Shown here one piece after another: positions 56,650-64,000 of a stretch of DNA of 64,000 nt (within the stretch, counting starts at the first letter, position 1; each line of letters opens with the position of its first letter). The notes under the pieces were generated by a model that worked only from the letters and a program-made list of their open reading frames with translations, did not search any database and was not told the DNA's origin. This DNA comes from Haloechinothrix sp033042135 (GTDB lineage: Bacteria; Actinomycetota; Actinomycetes; Mycobacteriales; Pseudonocardiaceae). The DNA is taken from positions 229,536 to 293,535 of the forward strand of contig NZ_WBXM01000006.1 in NCBI RefSeq assembly GCF_033042135.1. The letters run 5' to 3'. Made by a program: the position numbers and the translations under genes.

Positions 56650-56667
56650 TTGTGAATGCATTCACAA
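56650..56667. promoter_or_regulatory. Rex operator 2
   Basis: TTGTGAATGCATTCACAA is a fully symmetric 18-base palindrome matching the Rex operator. Its centre lies 32 bases from that of operator 1, about three helical turns, so two dimers would sit on the same face of the DNA. Confidence 0.9.
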
Positions 56668-56887
56668 GTTCTGGCCGTAGTCTAGGACGCGTTTCGCGCG
56701 TCGGTGACGTGGCCCCCCAACCGAGCAATGCTCACGTTTTCCGGACCATCCAGGTACCGATCGCTGCCGGGGGTATGCCCGCTACCAGCGACAACTTCGG
56801 CGGTATACGCTCGCCCGCGCGCGGTCGCGGGCTCGCAGGCCGCGTGACCGTACCAACCCGAGGCCGGTAGCGAGAAAGATCACACCC

Positions 56888-58198
56888 TCACGCGCTCGGT
56901 GTGAGCCGGGAAGCGATCGAGATCAGCCGGTCAACCGCATCCCCGCCGCGCTCGTCGTAACAGCCGGACATGCCCTTGTAGATCAGCGGGAGCAGCTGCC
57001 TGATCCGCAGGCCGTACTTGGTCGACGCGCGCATCACCGAAGGCTTCCCGATGGCCTTCGCGAACAGGTTGCCCAGCCGGTAATAGCCACCCATGTGGTC
57101 AGCCAGCGCACGCGGATAGCCCTCGAGCGCCCGTTCCCGCGACCTGCCCTCCGGCCGGGCCAGTGCCTGCACCACGCACTCGGTGGCGAGCTGGGCCGAC
57201 TCCATCGCCGCGGAGATCCCCTCGCCGTTGAACGGGCTGACCATGCCGCCCGCGTCGCCGAGCAGCAGCAGCCCGTCACGGTAGTGCGGTTTCCGGTTGA
57301 ACCCCATCGGCAGTCCCGCGCCACCGATCCGGCCGGTGGCGTTGCCCTCGCGGAAGCCCCACTCCTCCGGCGTGGAGTCGAGCCACGACCGCATCAGCGC
57401 CCGGTAATCGGTGTTGCGGAACGCCTTGCTCGTGGACAGCATGCCGAGCCCGACGTTGACGGTGCCGTCGCCGAGCGGGAACGCCCACCCGTAGCCGGGC
57501 AGCAACCTCGGGTTGGCCGGATCCCTTCGATCCCACAGTTCCAGATGCCCCTCGATCATCTCGTCGTCGTGCTTAGGGCTCACGTAGTAGCGGCGTACGG
57601 CCACCCCCATCGGCCTGCTGTCGAGCTTGTCGATACCCACTGACAGCGCCAACCTGCCCGACACACCGTCACAGGCCAGCACCAGCGGGGCCCGGTAACT
57701 CACCGGCTCCTTCTCCTGGCCCATCTTGCCTCGGACGCCGACCACCCGGCCGGTGCGCTCGTTGACGATGGCCTCCGTCACCGTCGTCCGTTCCACCAGC
57801 CGCGCCCCTGCCTTCTGTGCGGTGCGCGCCAGCAAGTCGTCGAAGTCGTGCCGAGTGCGCGACACCCCGTAGGGCGGGTAACTGGTCAGCTCTGGCCAGT
57901 CCAGCTCGATGGTGTGCTCGCCTGCCAGGATGCGCAGTCCCCTGCTATGCACCCAGCCTGCCTCCTGGCTGGTGTCGATGCCCAGGTCGATCAGCTGCTT
58001 GACGCCACGCGGGGTCAGGCCATCACCGCAGACCTTGTCACGGGGGAAGCTGGTCTTCTCCAGCAGCAACACGTCCACCCCCGCACGCGCGAGGTAGGTC
58101 GCCACCGTCGATCCCGCAGGGCCTGCCCCGACGACGATGACCTCGGCGTCGTCGCCCGCTGCCTGCCGTGGTGTGCTGCTCGTGGCGCCGGTGCTCAT
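56888..58198 (-). CDS. menJ: Geranylgeranyl reductase-family protein, probable menaquinone reductase MenJ
   Basis: This 436-residue FAD protein has the Rossmann motif VIVVGAGPAGSTVATYLARAG near the N-terminus, CGDGLTPRGVKQL, DGVSGRLALSVG and the second FAD motif LLLGDAGGMVSPFNGEGI. The family reduces isoprenoid double bonds; M. tuberculosis MenJ (Rv0561c) saturates one bond of the menaquinone tail. Position beside menG, menD and menB supports the same role. It starts at ATG 58196-58198, 73 bases after menG. Confidence 0.88.
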   Translation of the reverse strand: MSTGATSSTPRQAAGDDAEVIVVGAGPAGSTVATYLARAGVDVLLLEKTSFPRDKVCGDGLTPRGVKQLIDLGIDTSQEAGWVHSRGLRILAGEHTIELDWPELTSYPPYGVSRTRHDFDDLLARTAQKAGARLVERTTVTEAIVNERTGRVVGVRGKMGQEKEPVSYRAPLVLACDGVSGRLALSVGIDKLDSRPMGVAVRRYYVSPKHDDEMIEGHLELWDRRDPANPRLLPGYGWAFPLGDGTVNVGLGMLSTSKAFRNTDYRALMRSWLDSTPEEWGFREGNATGRIGGAGLPMGFNRKPHYRDGLLLLGDAGGMVSPFNGEGISAAMESAQLATECVVQALARPEGRSRERALEGYPRALADHMGGYYRLGNLFAKAIGKPSVMRASTKYGLRIRQLLPLIYKGMSGCYDERGGDAVDRLISIASRLTPSA

Positions 58199-58271
58199 GG
58201 CGCCACTGTAGTGGTGCCATCAGCCGGAACCCCCACGGCACCGTCACGGATGTGACACGCGGGACGTGCCG

Positions 58272-59015
58272 TCACTCCCCCTGCTCGGCCTGCTCGGCCT
58301 GCTCGCTTCGCTCGGCCTGCTCGGTCTGGTCCTGCCTGATGGCCCGGTGGATGGCGACCACGCCGAAGGTGAGGTTGAGCCATTCCACCTCGGTCCAGCC
58401 CGCGTCGGCGATGAGCCTGGCGAGCTCGCGCTGCTGGGGCCACGCCGCCATGGATTCCGCGAGATAGGAGTAAGCCTCCGGGTTCGACGAGACACGTTTT
58501 CCGAACCAGGTCAGAAGCCGCATCAGGAACCTGGTGTGGACGAAGCGGACGAGCGCGTTCGGCGGGGTGGAGACCTCGCAGATCACCAGCCTGCCTCCCG
58601 GCTTGACCACCCGGTGCAGCTCGACCAATGCCGCCGCGGTGTCGACGAAGTTGCGAAGCCCGAACAGCACGGTCGCGGCGTCGAAGGAGGCGTCGGCGAA
58701 CGGCAGGTGTAACGCGTCCGCCGCGACCATCGGTACCCCGCGCTGCTTGCCGTTGCGCAGCATCTCCACCGAGAAATCGGCCGCGACACACCAGGCCCCG
58801 TGCCTGGCGAACTCCGCGGTGGACACCCCGGTCCCCGCCGCGAGATCGAGCACCCGATCCCCGTGGGTGGCATCGAGCACCTTGGCGGCCACGTTCCGCC
58901 AGCGACGATCGAAACCGAAGGTCATCACCGAGTTCGCGCGGTCATACCCCTTGGCGACGCCGTCGAACATCGCAGCGACTTCGCGGGGATCCTTGTCCAA
59001 GTTCGCGCGCGACAT
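58272..59015 (-). CDS. menG: Demethylmenaquinone methyltransferase
   Basis: This 247-residue SAM-dependent methyltransferase performs the last step of menaquinone synthesis. It begins MSRANLDKDPREVAAMFDGV and has the SAM motif VLDLAAGTGVSTAEF, ADFSVEMLRNGK and the UbiE/MenG segment VVKPGGRLVICEVSTPPN. The C-terminal 18 residues are a Gln/Glu/Ala repeat (EQAERSEQAEQAEQ) encoded by near-identical 9-base units at about 58277-58335. I chose the ATG at 59013-59015 because the family N-terminus begins there. Confidence 0.95.
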   Translation of the reverse strand: MSRANLDKDPREVAAMFDGVAKGYDRANSVMTFGFDRRWRNVAAKVLDATHGDRVLDLAAGTGVSTAEFARHGAWCVAADFSVEMLRNGKQRGVPMVAADALHLPFADASFDAATVLFGLRNFVDTAAALVELHRVVKPGGRLVICEVSTPPNALVRFVHTRFLMRLLTWFGKRVSSNPEAYSYLAESMAAWPQQRELARLIADAGWTEVEWLNLTFGVVAIHRAIRQDQTEQAERSEQAEQAEQGE

Positions 59016-59065
59016 ACCGCCGAGCCTAGGAGGATCGGTCATCCCCCGCACGGGCGGGCCACCGG

Positions 59066-60205
59066 TCAGGCCACCAGATCCCGTGGCCGCCCGCCGGTCG
59101 GCCGCAGCCCGGTGACCGCGCTGTAGTGATCCAACAGCTCGTCGCAGATCGCGGACCAGCTACGCGCGAGCACCGCCCGCCTGCCCCTTGCCCCCATGAC
59201 CGCGCGCAGGCGGGGGTCAGCGAGCTCGCCGAGCCTGCCGCACATCGCCGAGGCGAACCGCTCACGCTCGACCGGCAGCAGGTAGCCGGTCTCGCCGTCG
59301 CGCACCAGGTCCTTCGGCCCGCCTGCTGCGGGGGCCAGCACCGGCACGCCGGAGGCCATCGCCTCCTGCACGGTCTGGCAGAACGTCTCGTGCGGACCGG
59401 TGTGCACGAAGACGTCCAGGGCCGCGTACACCTCGGCCAGTTCCTCGCCGTACCTGGGGCCGAGAAACGTCACCCCTGCCAGGCGGGAACGCAACGGTTC
59501 GAGCTCCGGACCGTCGCCGACGACCACGACACGCACGCCGGGCACGTGCCGCAGGGCGGCGAGCCGGTCCACCTCCTTCTCCGGCGCGAGCCTGCCGACG
59601 AACCCCACGAGTAATTCGTCGCGGGCGGCGAGCGCGGCGCGCATACCGGTGCCCGCCCTGGCCGGGGTGAACCGTTCCGCGTCGACGCCGCGTGGCCACA
59701 GATGCACCCGCGGGATGCCGTGACCGCGCAGCTGTTCCACCGACTCCCTTGACGGGGCGAGCGTGCGATCGGCCATCCCGTGGACGCGGCGCATCCAACG
59801 CCACGCGGCCCGCTCCGCGAAACCCAGCCCGTAGGCGCCGGCGAACCCGGGCACATCGGTCTGGTAGACGGCAACGCTCGGGATACCCGCCCGGCGCGCC
59901 ACCCGTACCGCGTGCGCGCCCACCACGAACGGCGAGGCCAGGTGCACCACGTCCGGCGCGAACCGCCGGAGGGCATGAGTCAGCGCCCTGGTCGGCACCC
60001 CGACCGGAAGCGAGTCCACCACGGGTAGCTCGTAGGCCGGAAGCCGGATCACCCTGGTGTCGCGATACTCGGTGTCGCCGGAGCCGGGCGCGACCACCAG
60101 CACCCGGTGGCCTGCGTCCCGCAGGTGCTCGATCACCCGGAGCACCGAGTTGGTCACGCCGTTGACCTGCGGAAGGAAGGATTCCGTGACGATCGCTACG
60201 CGCAC
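59066..60205 (-). CDS. GT4 glycosyltransferase, probable mannosyltransferase
   Basis: This 379-residue GT-B enzyme resembles M. tuberculosis MgtA (Rv0557), a GDP-mannose-dependent alpha-mannosyltransferase for glycolipids. It starts VRVAIVTESFLPQVNGVTNS and has VAVYQTDVPGFA, GFVGRLAPEKEVDRL and the nucleotide-sugar motif HETFCQTVQEAMASGVPVLA. The GTG at 60203-60205 begins the family N-terminus; other in-frame GTG codons lie upstream. The order menD-small membrane protein-glycosyltransferase-menG is the same as in M. tuberculosis. Donor and acceptor are inferred. Confidence 0.88.
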   Translation of the reverse strand: MRVAIVTESFLPQVNGVTNSVLRVIEHLRDAGHRVLVVAPGSGDTEYRDTRVIRLPAYELPVVDSLPVGVPTRALTHALRRFAPDVVHLASPFVVGAHAVRVARRAGIPSVAVYQTDVPGFAGAYGLGFAERAAWRWMRRVHGMADRTLAPSRESVEQLRGHGIPRVHLWPRGVDAERFTPARAGTGMRAALAARDELLVGFVGRLAPEKEVDRLAALRHVPGVRVVVVGDGPELEPLRSRLAGVTFLGPRYGEELAEVYAALDVFVHTGPHETFCQTVQEAMASGVPVLAPAAGGPKDLVRDGETGYLLPVERERFASAMCGRLGELADPRLRAVMGARGRRAVLARSWSAICDELLDHYSAVTGLRPTGGRPRDLVA

Positions 60206-60270
60206 ACCGTCACCGTCACAACCGGGGGTGACCGGGTGGCCACCCTGCGGGTGGCGGTGGCGCGAACAGC

Positions 60271-60723
60271 TCAGGAACGTCCGCTGACGGCGGTCCGGGC
60301 GTGCTCCCGCTCGCCGCGCCGCAGCCACAGCAACAGCGGGGTGGCAACCAGCCACACCACCAGGACCGTGGAACCGAGCGGCAGCAGCGTCACCATCGCC
60401 GTGCGCTCGGCCACCCGGACCAAGGCGGGGTCGTCGGTGGCGAACTCGACAGCCACCAGCTGCCCCTCAGCCAACCCGTGCGAGTACAGCACGCCGTTCG
60501 GCGGGATGTGCACCGTGCCGTCCGCCGTCTCGAACCGCACCACGGCCCTGTCACGCTCCACCGACGTCACCTCGGCATTGGCGGTGCCGAGCGAGGAGTC
60601 GATCCGGGCATCGTTACGGAACGCCGCGATCACCAACCCGAGCGCCAGCAGCGTGACCAGGCAGGCGACGGTGAGCACGGCCCGGAACCCGAACAGCCGC
60701 AGCCTGCCGGGCGTCCGCGTCAC
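60271..60723 (-). CDS. Small membrane protein of the men cluster (Rv0556-like)
   Basis: This 150-residue protein has two transmembrane helices (AVLTVACLVTLLALGLVIAA and LPLGSTVLVVWLVATPLLLW) around an external loop of about 75 residues (DARIDSSLGTANAEVTSVER, VRFETADGTVHIPPNG). The layout is that of DUF3592-type proteins; its place between menD and the glycosyltransferase matches Rv0556. The GTG start overlaps the menD stop (GTGA). Function unknown. Confidence 0.78.
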   Translation of the reverse strand: MTRTPGRLRLFGFRAVLTVACLVTLLALGLVIAAFRNDARIDSSLGTANAEVTSVERDRAVVRFETADGTVHIPPNGVLYSHGLAEGQLVAVEFATDDPALVRVAERTAMVTLLPLGSTVLVVWLVATPLLLWLRRGEREHARTAVSGRS

Positions 60724-62396
60724 CCCAGGGCTCCCGCCACCGCGGCACGCAGTTGCTCGTGCAGCTCGCGGCGGGAACCGCGGTCGGCGGTGATCTCCAC
60801 CACGCGCAGCCCCCGTGCCGGGCGCAACGCCTCCCGCAGCTCCTCGCGGGTGCTCGCTACGGTGTGCGCCACCCGGTAGCCCGCGCACAACGAGCCGATG
60901 TCGGAGCCGTGCGGCGTGCCGAAGACCCGCTCAAAGCTGTGCGCGTGCTCGGCGGCGCCTTGCTCCAGCAGCGAGAAGATGCCCCCGCCGTCGTCGTTGA
61001 GCACCACGATCGTCAGGTCCGGCCGCGCATCATCGGGGCCGAGCAGCAGCCCGTTGAGGTCGTGCAGGAAAGCCAGGTCGCCGAGCAGCGCGTACGACGG
61101 CCCCCGGTGGGCGCTGGCCGCACCGACGGCGGTGGAGACCAACCCGTCGATCCCGGCCACGCCCCGGTTGCGGTGCACGACCACGTCCGGCCGCGCGTGC
61201 CCCGCGGCGAGCGCGACGTCCCGCGCCGGGTTCGAGGAACCGACCACCACCAGCGACTCCGACGGCACGGTCTCGACGAGCTCGGCCGCGACCCCGGGAC
61301 CGGTGGGCCACGGCGCTGCGGCGAGGGTACGAGCGACCGCGCGCCGCGCCGCGGCGTCCGCCTGCTGCCAGCGCTCCAGCCACGCCGGATCAGCGGGTTT
61401 GGTCGGCTCGGCGAACCACTGCCCCACCTGCCGCACGTTGTGAGATGGCGCAGGCCAGTCGGTGTCCGGGCGTACCAGCAGCACCTCGACGTCCTCATCG
61501 GCCAGCAGCGCCTCGACCTGGCGGAACACCGTCGGCCGGCCGATGCACAGCACCTGCTCCGGCTTGTGCTCGGCCACGAACTCCGGCGCGGCCAGCAGCC
61601 ACGCGCCGCTGGTCAACGCGGACCGACCGGACAGGCCAGCTGCGCCGGTCTCGGAGATGATCGGCCAGCCGTGCTCGGCAGCCCACTCGCAGGCCGCGCG
61701 CACCCCCGAATCGCAGGCGATCACCAGACCACAGCGGGCCGAAGGGACCACGAAGGCCGGGAACGCGCCGAAGTCGGGGAGTTCGGTCCAGCGCTGACCG
61801 TTCTCCCTGCCGTCGAGCGACTCACACCACGGCGAGCCCTCGCCCGGCGGGTCCGGCACCAGCGGTTCGCGGAACGGGATGTTCAGGTGCACCGGTCCCG
61901 AACGCCACTCGCCGTAGGCCGCGTTCCACGCCCGGCAGATCTGGCTGCGCCAGTACGCGTTCTGCCCGGGACGCCGCTCGGCGACGGCCAGCTCGTCGAA
62001 GTAGCGGACGGCATCGCCGTAGAGCCGTTCCTGCTCGATCACCTGGTTGGCTCCCGCCGACCGGAGCTCGGCCGGCCGGTCCGCGGTGAGCACGATCAGC
62101 GGCACGCCCGCCCGGTCCGCCTCGAGCACGGCCGGGTGGAAGTTGGCGGCCGCGGTCCCCGACGTGCACACGACCGCGGCGGGCCGCCCGGTGCGCGCGG
62201 CGATGCCGAGGGCGAGGAACGCGGCCGAACGCTCGTCCACCCGGACGTGTAGCCGGACCCGTCCGGCCTCGGCCGCGTCGTAGAGCGCCATGGACAGCGG
62301 GGCGTTGCGCGAGCCGGGGCAGACCACCACGTGCGAGACGGTGTTGCGGATCAGTTCGTCGACGAGCACGCGTGCCTGCGCGGTGGAGGGGTTCAT
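60720..62396 (-). CDS. menD: SEPHCHC synthase MenD
   Basis: This 558-residue thiamine-diphosphate enzyme joins isochorismate and the succinyl unit from 2-oxoglutarate, an early menaquinone step. It starts MNPSTAQARVLVDELIRN and has VVCPGSRNAPLSMAL, CTSGTAAANFHPAVLEA, GNRGVAGIDG-like VHRNRGVAGIDGLVSTA and the thiamine motif LNDDGGGIFSLLEQ. The ATG at 62394-62396 follows GGGAAGGGACC. Longer in-frame readings run into the menB promoter and gene and are rejected. It uses 2-oxoglutarate, the same substrate as KorAB. Confidence 0.96.
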   Translation of the reverse strand: MNPSTAQARVLVDELIRNTVSHVVVCPGSRNAPLSMALYDAAEAGRVRLHVRVDERSAAFLALGIAARTGRPAAVVCTSGTAAANFHPAVLEADRAGVPLIVLTADRPAELRSAGANQVIEQERLYGDAVRYFDELAVAERRPGQNAYWRSQICRAWNAAYGEWRSGPVHLNIPFREPLVPDPPGEGSPWCESLDGRENGQRWTELPDFGAFPAFVVPSARCGLVIACDSGVRAACEWAAEHGWPIISETGAAGLSGRSALTSGAWLLAAPEFVAEHKPEQVLCIGRPTVFRQVEALLADEDVEVLLVRPDTDWPAPSHNVRQVGQWFAEPTKPADPAWLERWQQADAAARRAVARTLAAAPWPTGPGVAAELVETVPSESLVVVGSSNPARDVALAAGHARPDVVVHRNRGVAGIDGLVSTAVGAASAHRGPSYALLGDLAFLHDLNGLLLGPDDARPDLTIVVLNDDGGGIFSLLEQGAAEHAHSFERVFGTPHGSDIGSLCAGYRVAHTVASTREELREALRPARGLRVVEITADRGSRRELHEQLRAAVAGALG

Positions 62397-62491
62397 CGGC
62401 AGGTCCCTTCCCGCTGCGGGCGGCGAGGCGTGTTCGGCGGCGTCAGCACACGAACCAGTCTCCCATCGGCTCGGGGTGCGGCCACGGCAAC

Positions 62492-62507
62492 TATTCTCGC
62501 AATCGTG
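62492..62507 (+). promoter_or_regulatory. -10 box and leaderless start of menB
   Basis: TATTCT (62492-62497) lies seven bases before the GTG at 62505-62507, so transcription should begin at or next to the start codon. No ribosome-binding site is present. The -35 region is weak. Confidence 0.5.
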
Positions 62508-63458
62508 CCCGATCCAGAGACTCCGGTGACCGCCGATGCGAACCGCCCGGTATCCGAGCTGTTCGACCCGAGCGCGTGGCGCGAGGTCGAAGGCTTCGAC
62601 TTCACCGACATCACCTACCACCGTTCCGTCGAGAGCCGCTCGGGTAAACGCGTGCTCCGCGTGGCCTTCGACCGCCCCGAGGTGCGCAACGCGTTCCGCC
62701 CGCATACCGTCGACGAGCTCTTCCGTGCGCTCGACCACGCCAGGATGTGCTCGGATGTCGGGGCCGTGCTGCTCACCGGAAACGGGCCGTCCCCGCACGA
62801 CGGCGGCTGGGCCTTCTGCTCCGGTGGTGACCAGCGTATTCGCGGACGCTCCGGATATCAGTACGCCAGCGGCGAGACCTCGGACACGGTCGACCCCGCG
62901 CGGGCGGGCAGGCTGCACATCCTCGAGGTGCAGCGGCTGATCCGGTTCATGCCCAAGGTGGTGCTCGCGGTGGTGCCCGGCTGGGCGGCCGGTGGCGGGC
63001 ATTCGCTGCACGTGGTGTGCGATCTCACGATCGCCTCGGCCGAGCACGCCCGGTTCAAGCAGACCGACGCCGATGTCGGCTCGTTCGACGGCGGGTTCGG
63101 CTCGGCCTATCTCGCCAGGCAAGTGGGGCAGAAGTTCGCCAGGGAGATCTTCGCGCTTGGCCGGACCTACACCGCCGAGCGGATGCACGCCATGGGGGCG
63201 GTCAACGCCGTGGTGCCACACGCCGAGCTGGAAGCCGAGGCGTTGCAGTGGGCGTGGGAGATCAACGGCAAGTCGCCCACGGCGCAGCGCATGCTCAAGT
63301 ACGCGTTCAACCTGATCGACGACGGGCTGCCAGGGCAGCAGGTCTTCGCCGGCGAGACCACCCGGCTGGCCTACATGACCGACGAGGCCGTCGAGGGCCG
63401 CGACGCGTTTCTCGCCAAGCGCGAGCCGGACTGGACGGAGTACCCGTACTTCTACTGA
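62505..63458 (+). CDS. menB: 1,4-dihydroxy-2-naphthoyl-CoA synthase MenB
   Basis: This 317-residue crotonase-fold enzyme closes the naphthoate ring in menaquinone synthesis. It closely resembles the M. tuberculosis protein as I recall it: RPEVRNAFRPHTVDELFRAL, WAFCSGGDQRIRGRSGYQYA, GWAAGGGHSLHVVCDLT and QTDADVGSFDGGFGSAYL with the active-site Asp. I took the GTG at 62505, supported by the -10 box just before it; readings starting further upstream overlap menD. It is divergent from menD. Confidence 0.97.
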   Translation: MPDPETPVTADANRPVSELFDPSAWREVEGFDFTDITYHRSVESRSGKRVLRVAFDRPEVRNAFRPHTVDELFRALDHARMCSDVGAVLLTGNGPSPHDGGWAFCSGGDQRIRGRSGYQYASGETSDTVDPARAGRLHILEVQRLIRFMPKVVLAVVPGWAAGGGHSLHVVCDLTIASAEHARFKQTDADVGSFDGGFGSAYLARQVGQKFAREIFALGRTYTAERMHAMGAVNAVVPHAELEAEALQWAWEINGKSPTAQRMLKYAFNLIDDGLPGQQVFAGETTRLAYMTDEAVEGRDAFLAKREPDWTEYPYFY

Positions 63459-63720
63459 GGTCACGGTGACGCGCGGGAACCTCGCGGATCGTCGCGCACC
63501 CTTGCTACAGCTGACCATGATGACTATCGCGGTCATCGGAGATCATCGCCCTGTCGGACGAACTCCATGAGCAGGCCTGGAGCGTGGCTGAGGCCGAGGC
63601 GCGGCTGAGCGACTCCGACCTCGACGTCGCCGGGCTGGCGCGCGGCAGGTGTACCGGTGGAGTGCCCGTGGCACGGAGGAGCTATCGACACGAGACCGCC
63701 AGAGCAGTTCACCAGAGCGG
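63459..63720 (+). other. Stretch without an intact gene, possible remnant
   Basis: No intact gene is visible. From the ATG at 63520 the reading MTIAVIGDHR stops soon, but a one-base shift near 63548 continues as LSDELHEQAWSVAEAEARLS. This looks protein-like and may be a decayed coding fragment. No product can be named. Confidence 0.3.
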
Positions 63721-63728
63721 ATTCGTAC

Positions 63729-63763
63729 TCGAACATACTTGCGAGTATCGAATATGCGTTCTA
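63729..63763 (+). promoter_or_regulatory. Two imperfect SOS (LexA)-like boxes
   Basis: TCGAACATACTTGCGA (63729-63744) and TCGAATATGCGTTCTA (63748-63763) each match 10 of 12 fixed positions of the actinobacterial LexA box TCGAAC-N4-GTTCGA. The second ends 12 bases before the DUF222 start. 13E12/DUF222 genes in M. tuberculosis are known to be DNA-damage inducible, some with SOS boxes. Confidence 0.5.
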
Positions 63764-63775
63764 TTGTGGGGGGTG

Positions 63776-64000
63776 ATGGCTGGAGGGGTGGAGGTTGCGC
63801 TTCCCGAGCCCGGCACCGCGTGGTGGCGGGCCGAGCTGGGCGGAGCTGGTCGAGCAGCTGCACGCGTTGGAGGTGCAACGGCAGGCGGCGGCGATTCAGG
63901 GGGAGATCCTGGCCGAGATGGCTGATCGGGGGCCGTTGGCCGAGTACGGCTATCCCAGCCTGCCCTCGCTGCTGCGCGACGTCCTCCAGGCGGATCTGGC
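63776..64000 (+). pseudogene. DUF222 (13E12-type) HNH-endonuclease-family gene, frameshifted and cut by the window edge
   Basis: From ATG 63776 (after GGGGGGTG) the frame reads MAGGVEVALPEPGTAWWRAE, a typical DUF222 N-terminus. The continuation lies in another frame from about 63841: ELVEQLHALEVQRQ...GEILAEMADRGPLAEYGYPS. Removing one G from the GGG at 63838-63840 would join them as WWRAELAELVEQLHALE. So a single-base insertion has probably broken the gene, unless it is a sequencing error. These families often carry a C-terminal HNH nuclease domain, which would lie beyond the edge. They are mobile-like and multicopy in actinobacteria. Confidence 0.7.

Larger units (their letters stand above)
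56474..56887. promoter_or_regulatory. nuo promoter region
   Basis: No gene lies between menJ and nuoA. Both Rex-type operators are here. On the minus strand TAGACT (about 56673-56678), just upstream of the first operator, is a possible -10 box. It would place the transcription start next to the operators, so bound Rex would block initiation. No clear -35 box is visible. Confidence 0.5.

Noticed and set aside
60753..62252. 499-residue open frame opposite menD
   Set aside because: Same reason: an antisense shadow of menD without motifs.
62397..63536. N-terminal extension of menD to 938 residues
   Set aside because: It would overlap menB on the other strand and has no homology; the ATG at 62396 has a good ribosome-binding site and the MenD N-terminus.

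Overview
The window is high-GC actinobacterial chromosome, most likely from the Pseudonocardiales (Amycolatopsis/Saccharomonospora/Saccharopolyspora type). This is inferred from gene content and order, not from a database search. The evidence is the actinobacterial rpoBC/rplJL/nusG/secE block, a complete mce lipid-uptake cluster, hadAB beside rpmG, an aspartate aminotransferase next to secE as in Streptomyces, menaquinone genes arranged as in Mycobacterium tuberculosis, and a DUF222/HNH-type gene at the right edge. Nearly all of it is core genome. It is read here in reverse relative to the M. tuberculosis interval from menB to rpoC, with several blocks added.

Layout. 1-4564 holds rpoC (truncated by the window edge) and rpoB. 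5047-16989 is an 11-gene operon, mceG-yrbEA-yrbEB-mceABCDEF plus two Mce-associated proteins, lying between rplL and rpoB. 17246-22531 carries rplL, rplJ (with an L10-type leader and attenuator), a divergent membrane protein, rplA, rplK, nusG, secE and tRNA-Trp. 22804-25578 holds an aminotransferase, two MaoC-type dehydratases, rpmG, tRNA-Met and tRNA-Thr. 25689-33794 is mixed: a membrane GAF-GGDEF-EAL protein, tRNA-Tyr, yajQ, rmlA, htpX, a divergent amidinotransferase/Lrp pair and a crotonase-like protein. 34136-37104 is korAB. 37205-39812 holds a membrane protein with a sunset-like C-terminus and a polyprenyl diphosphate synthase. 39861-40179 is an intergenic block of 100-bp palindromic tandem repeats. 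40193-56473 is the complete nuoA-N operon, with two strong Rex operators upstream. 56888-62396 carries menJ, menG, a glycosyltransferase, a small membrane protein and menD; menB is divergent at 62505. 63459-64000 holds remnants and a frameshifted DUF222 gene preceded by SOS-box-like sites.

The genes work together in three clear ways. The left half is the transcription and translation machinery, interrupted by a lipid importer. The right half joins NADH dehydrogenase (complex I) to the genes that make its electron acceptor, menaquinone: the isoprenoid tail (polyprenyl synthase), ring synthesis (menD, menB), ring methylation (menG) and tail reduction (menJ). The Rex sites imply that complex I expression follows the NADH/NAD+ ratio. 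KorAB may add ferredoxin-linked oxidation of 2-oxoglutarate.

I found no clearly new multi-gene system. The points most worth following up are the mce cluster at the position of the mycobacterial mkl gene, the paired Rex operators, the nuo operon inside the menaquinone locus, the 100-bp structured tandem repeats, the L10 attenuator, the unusual RpoB rifampicin-region residues, and the frameshifted DUF222 gene with its SOS-like boxes.
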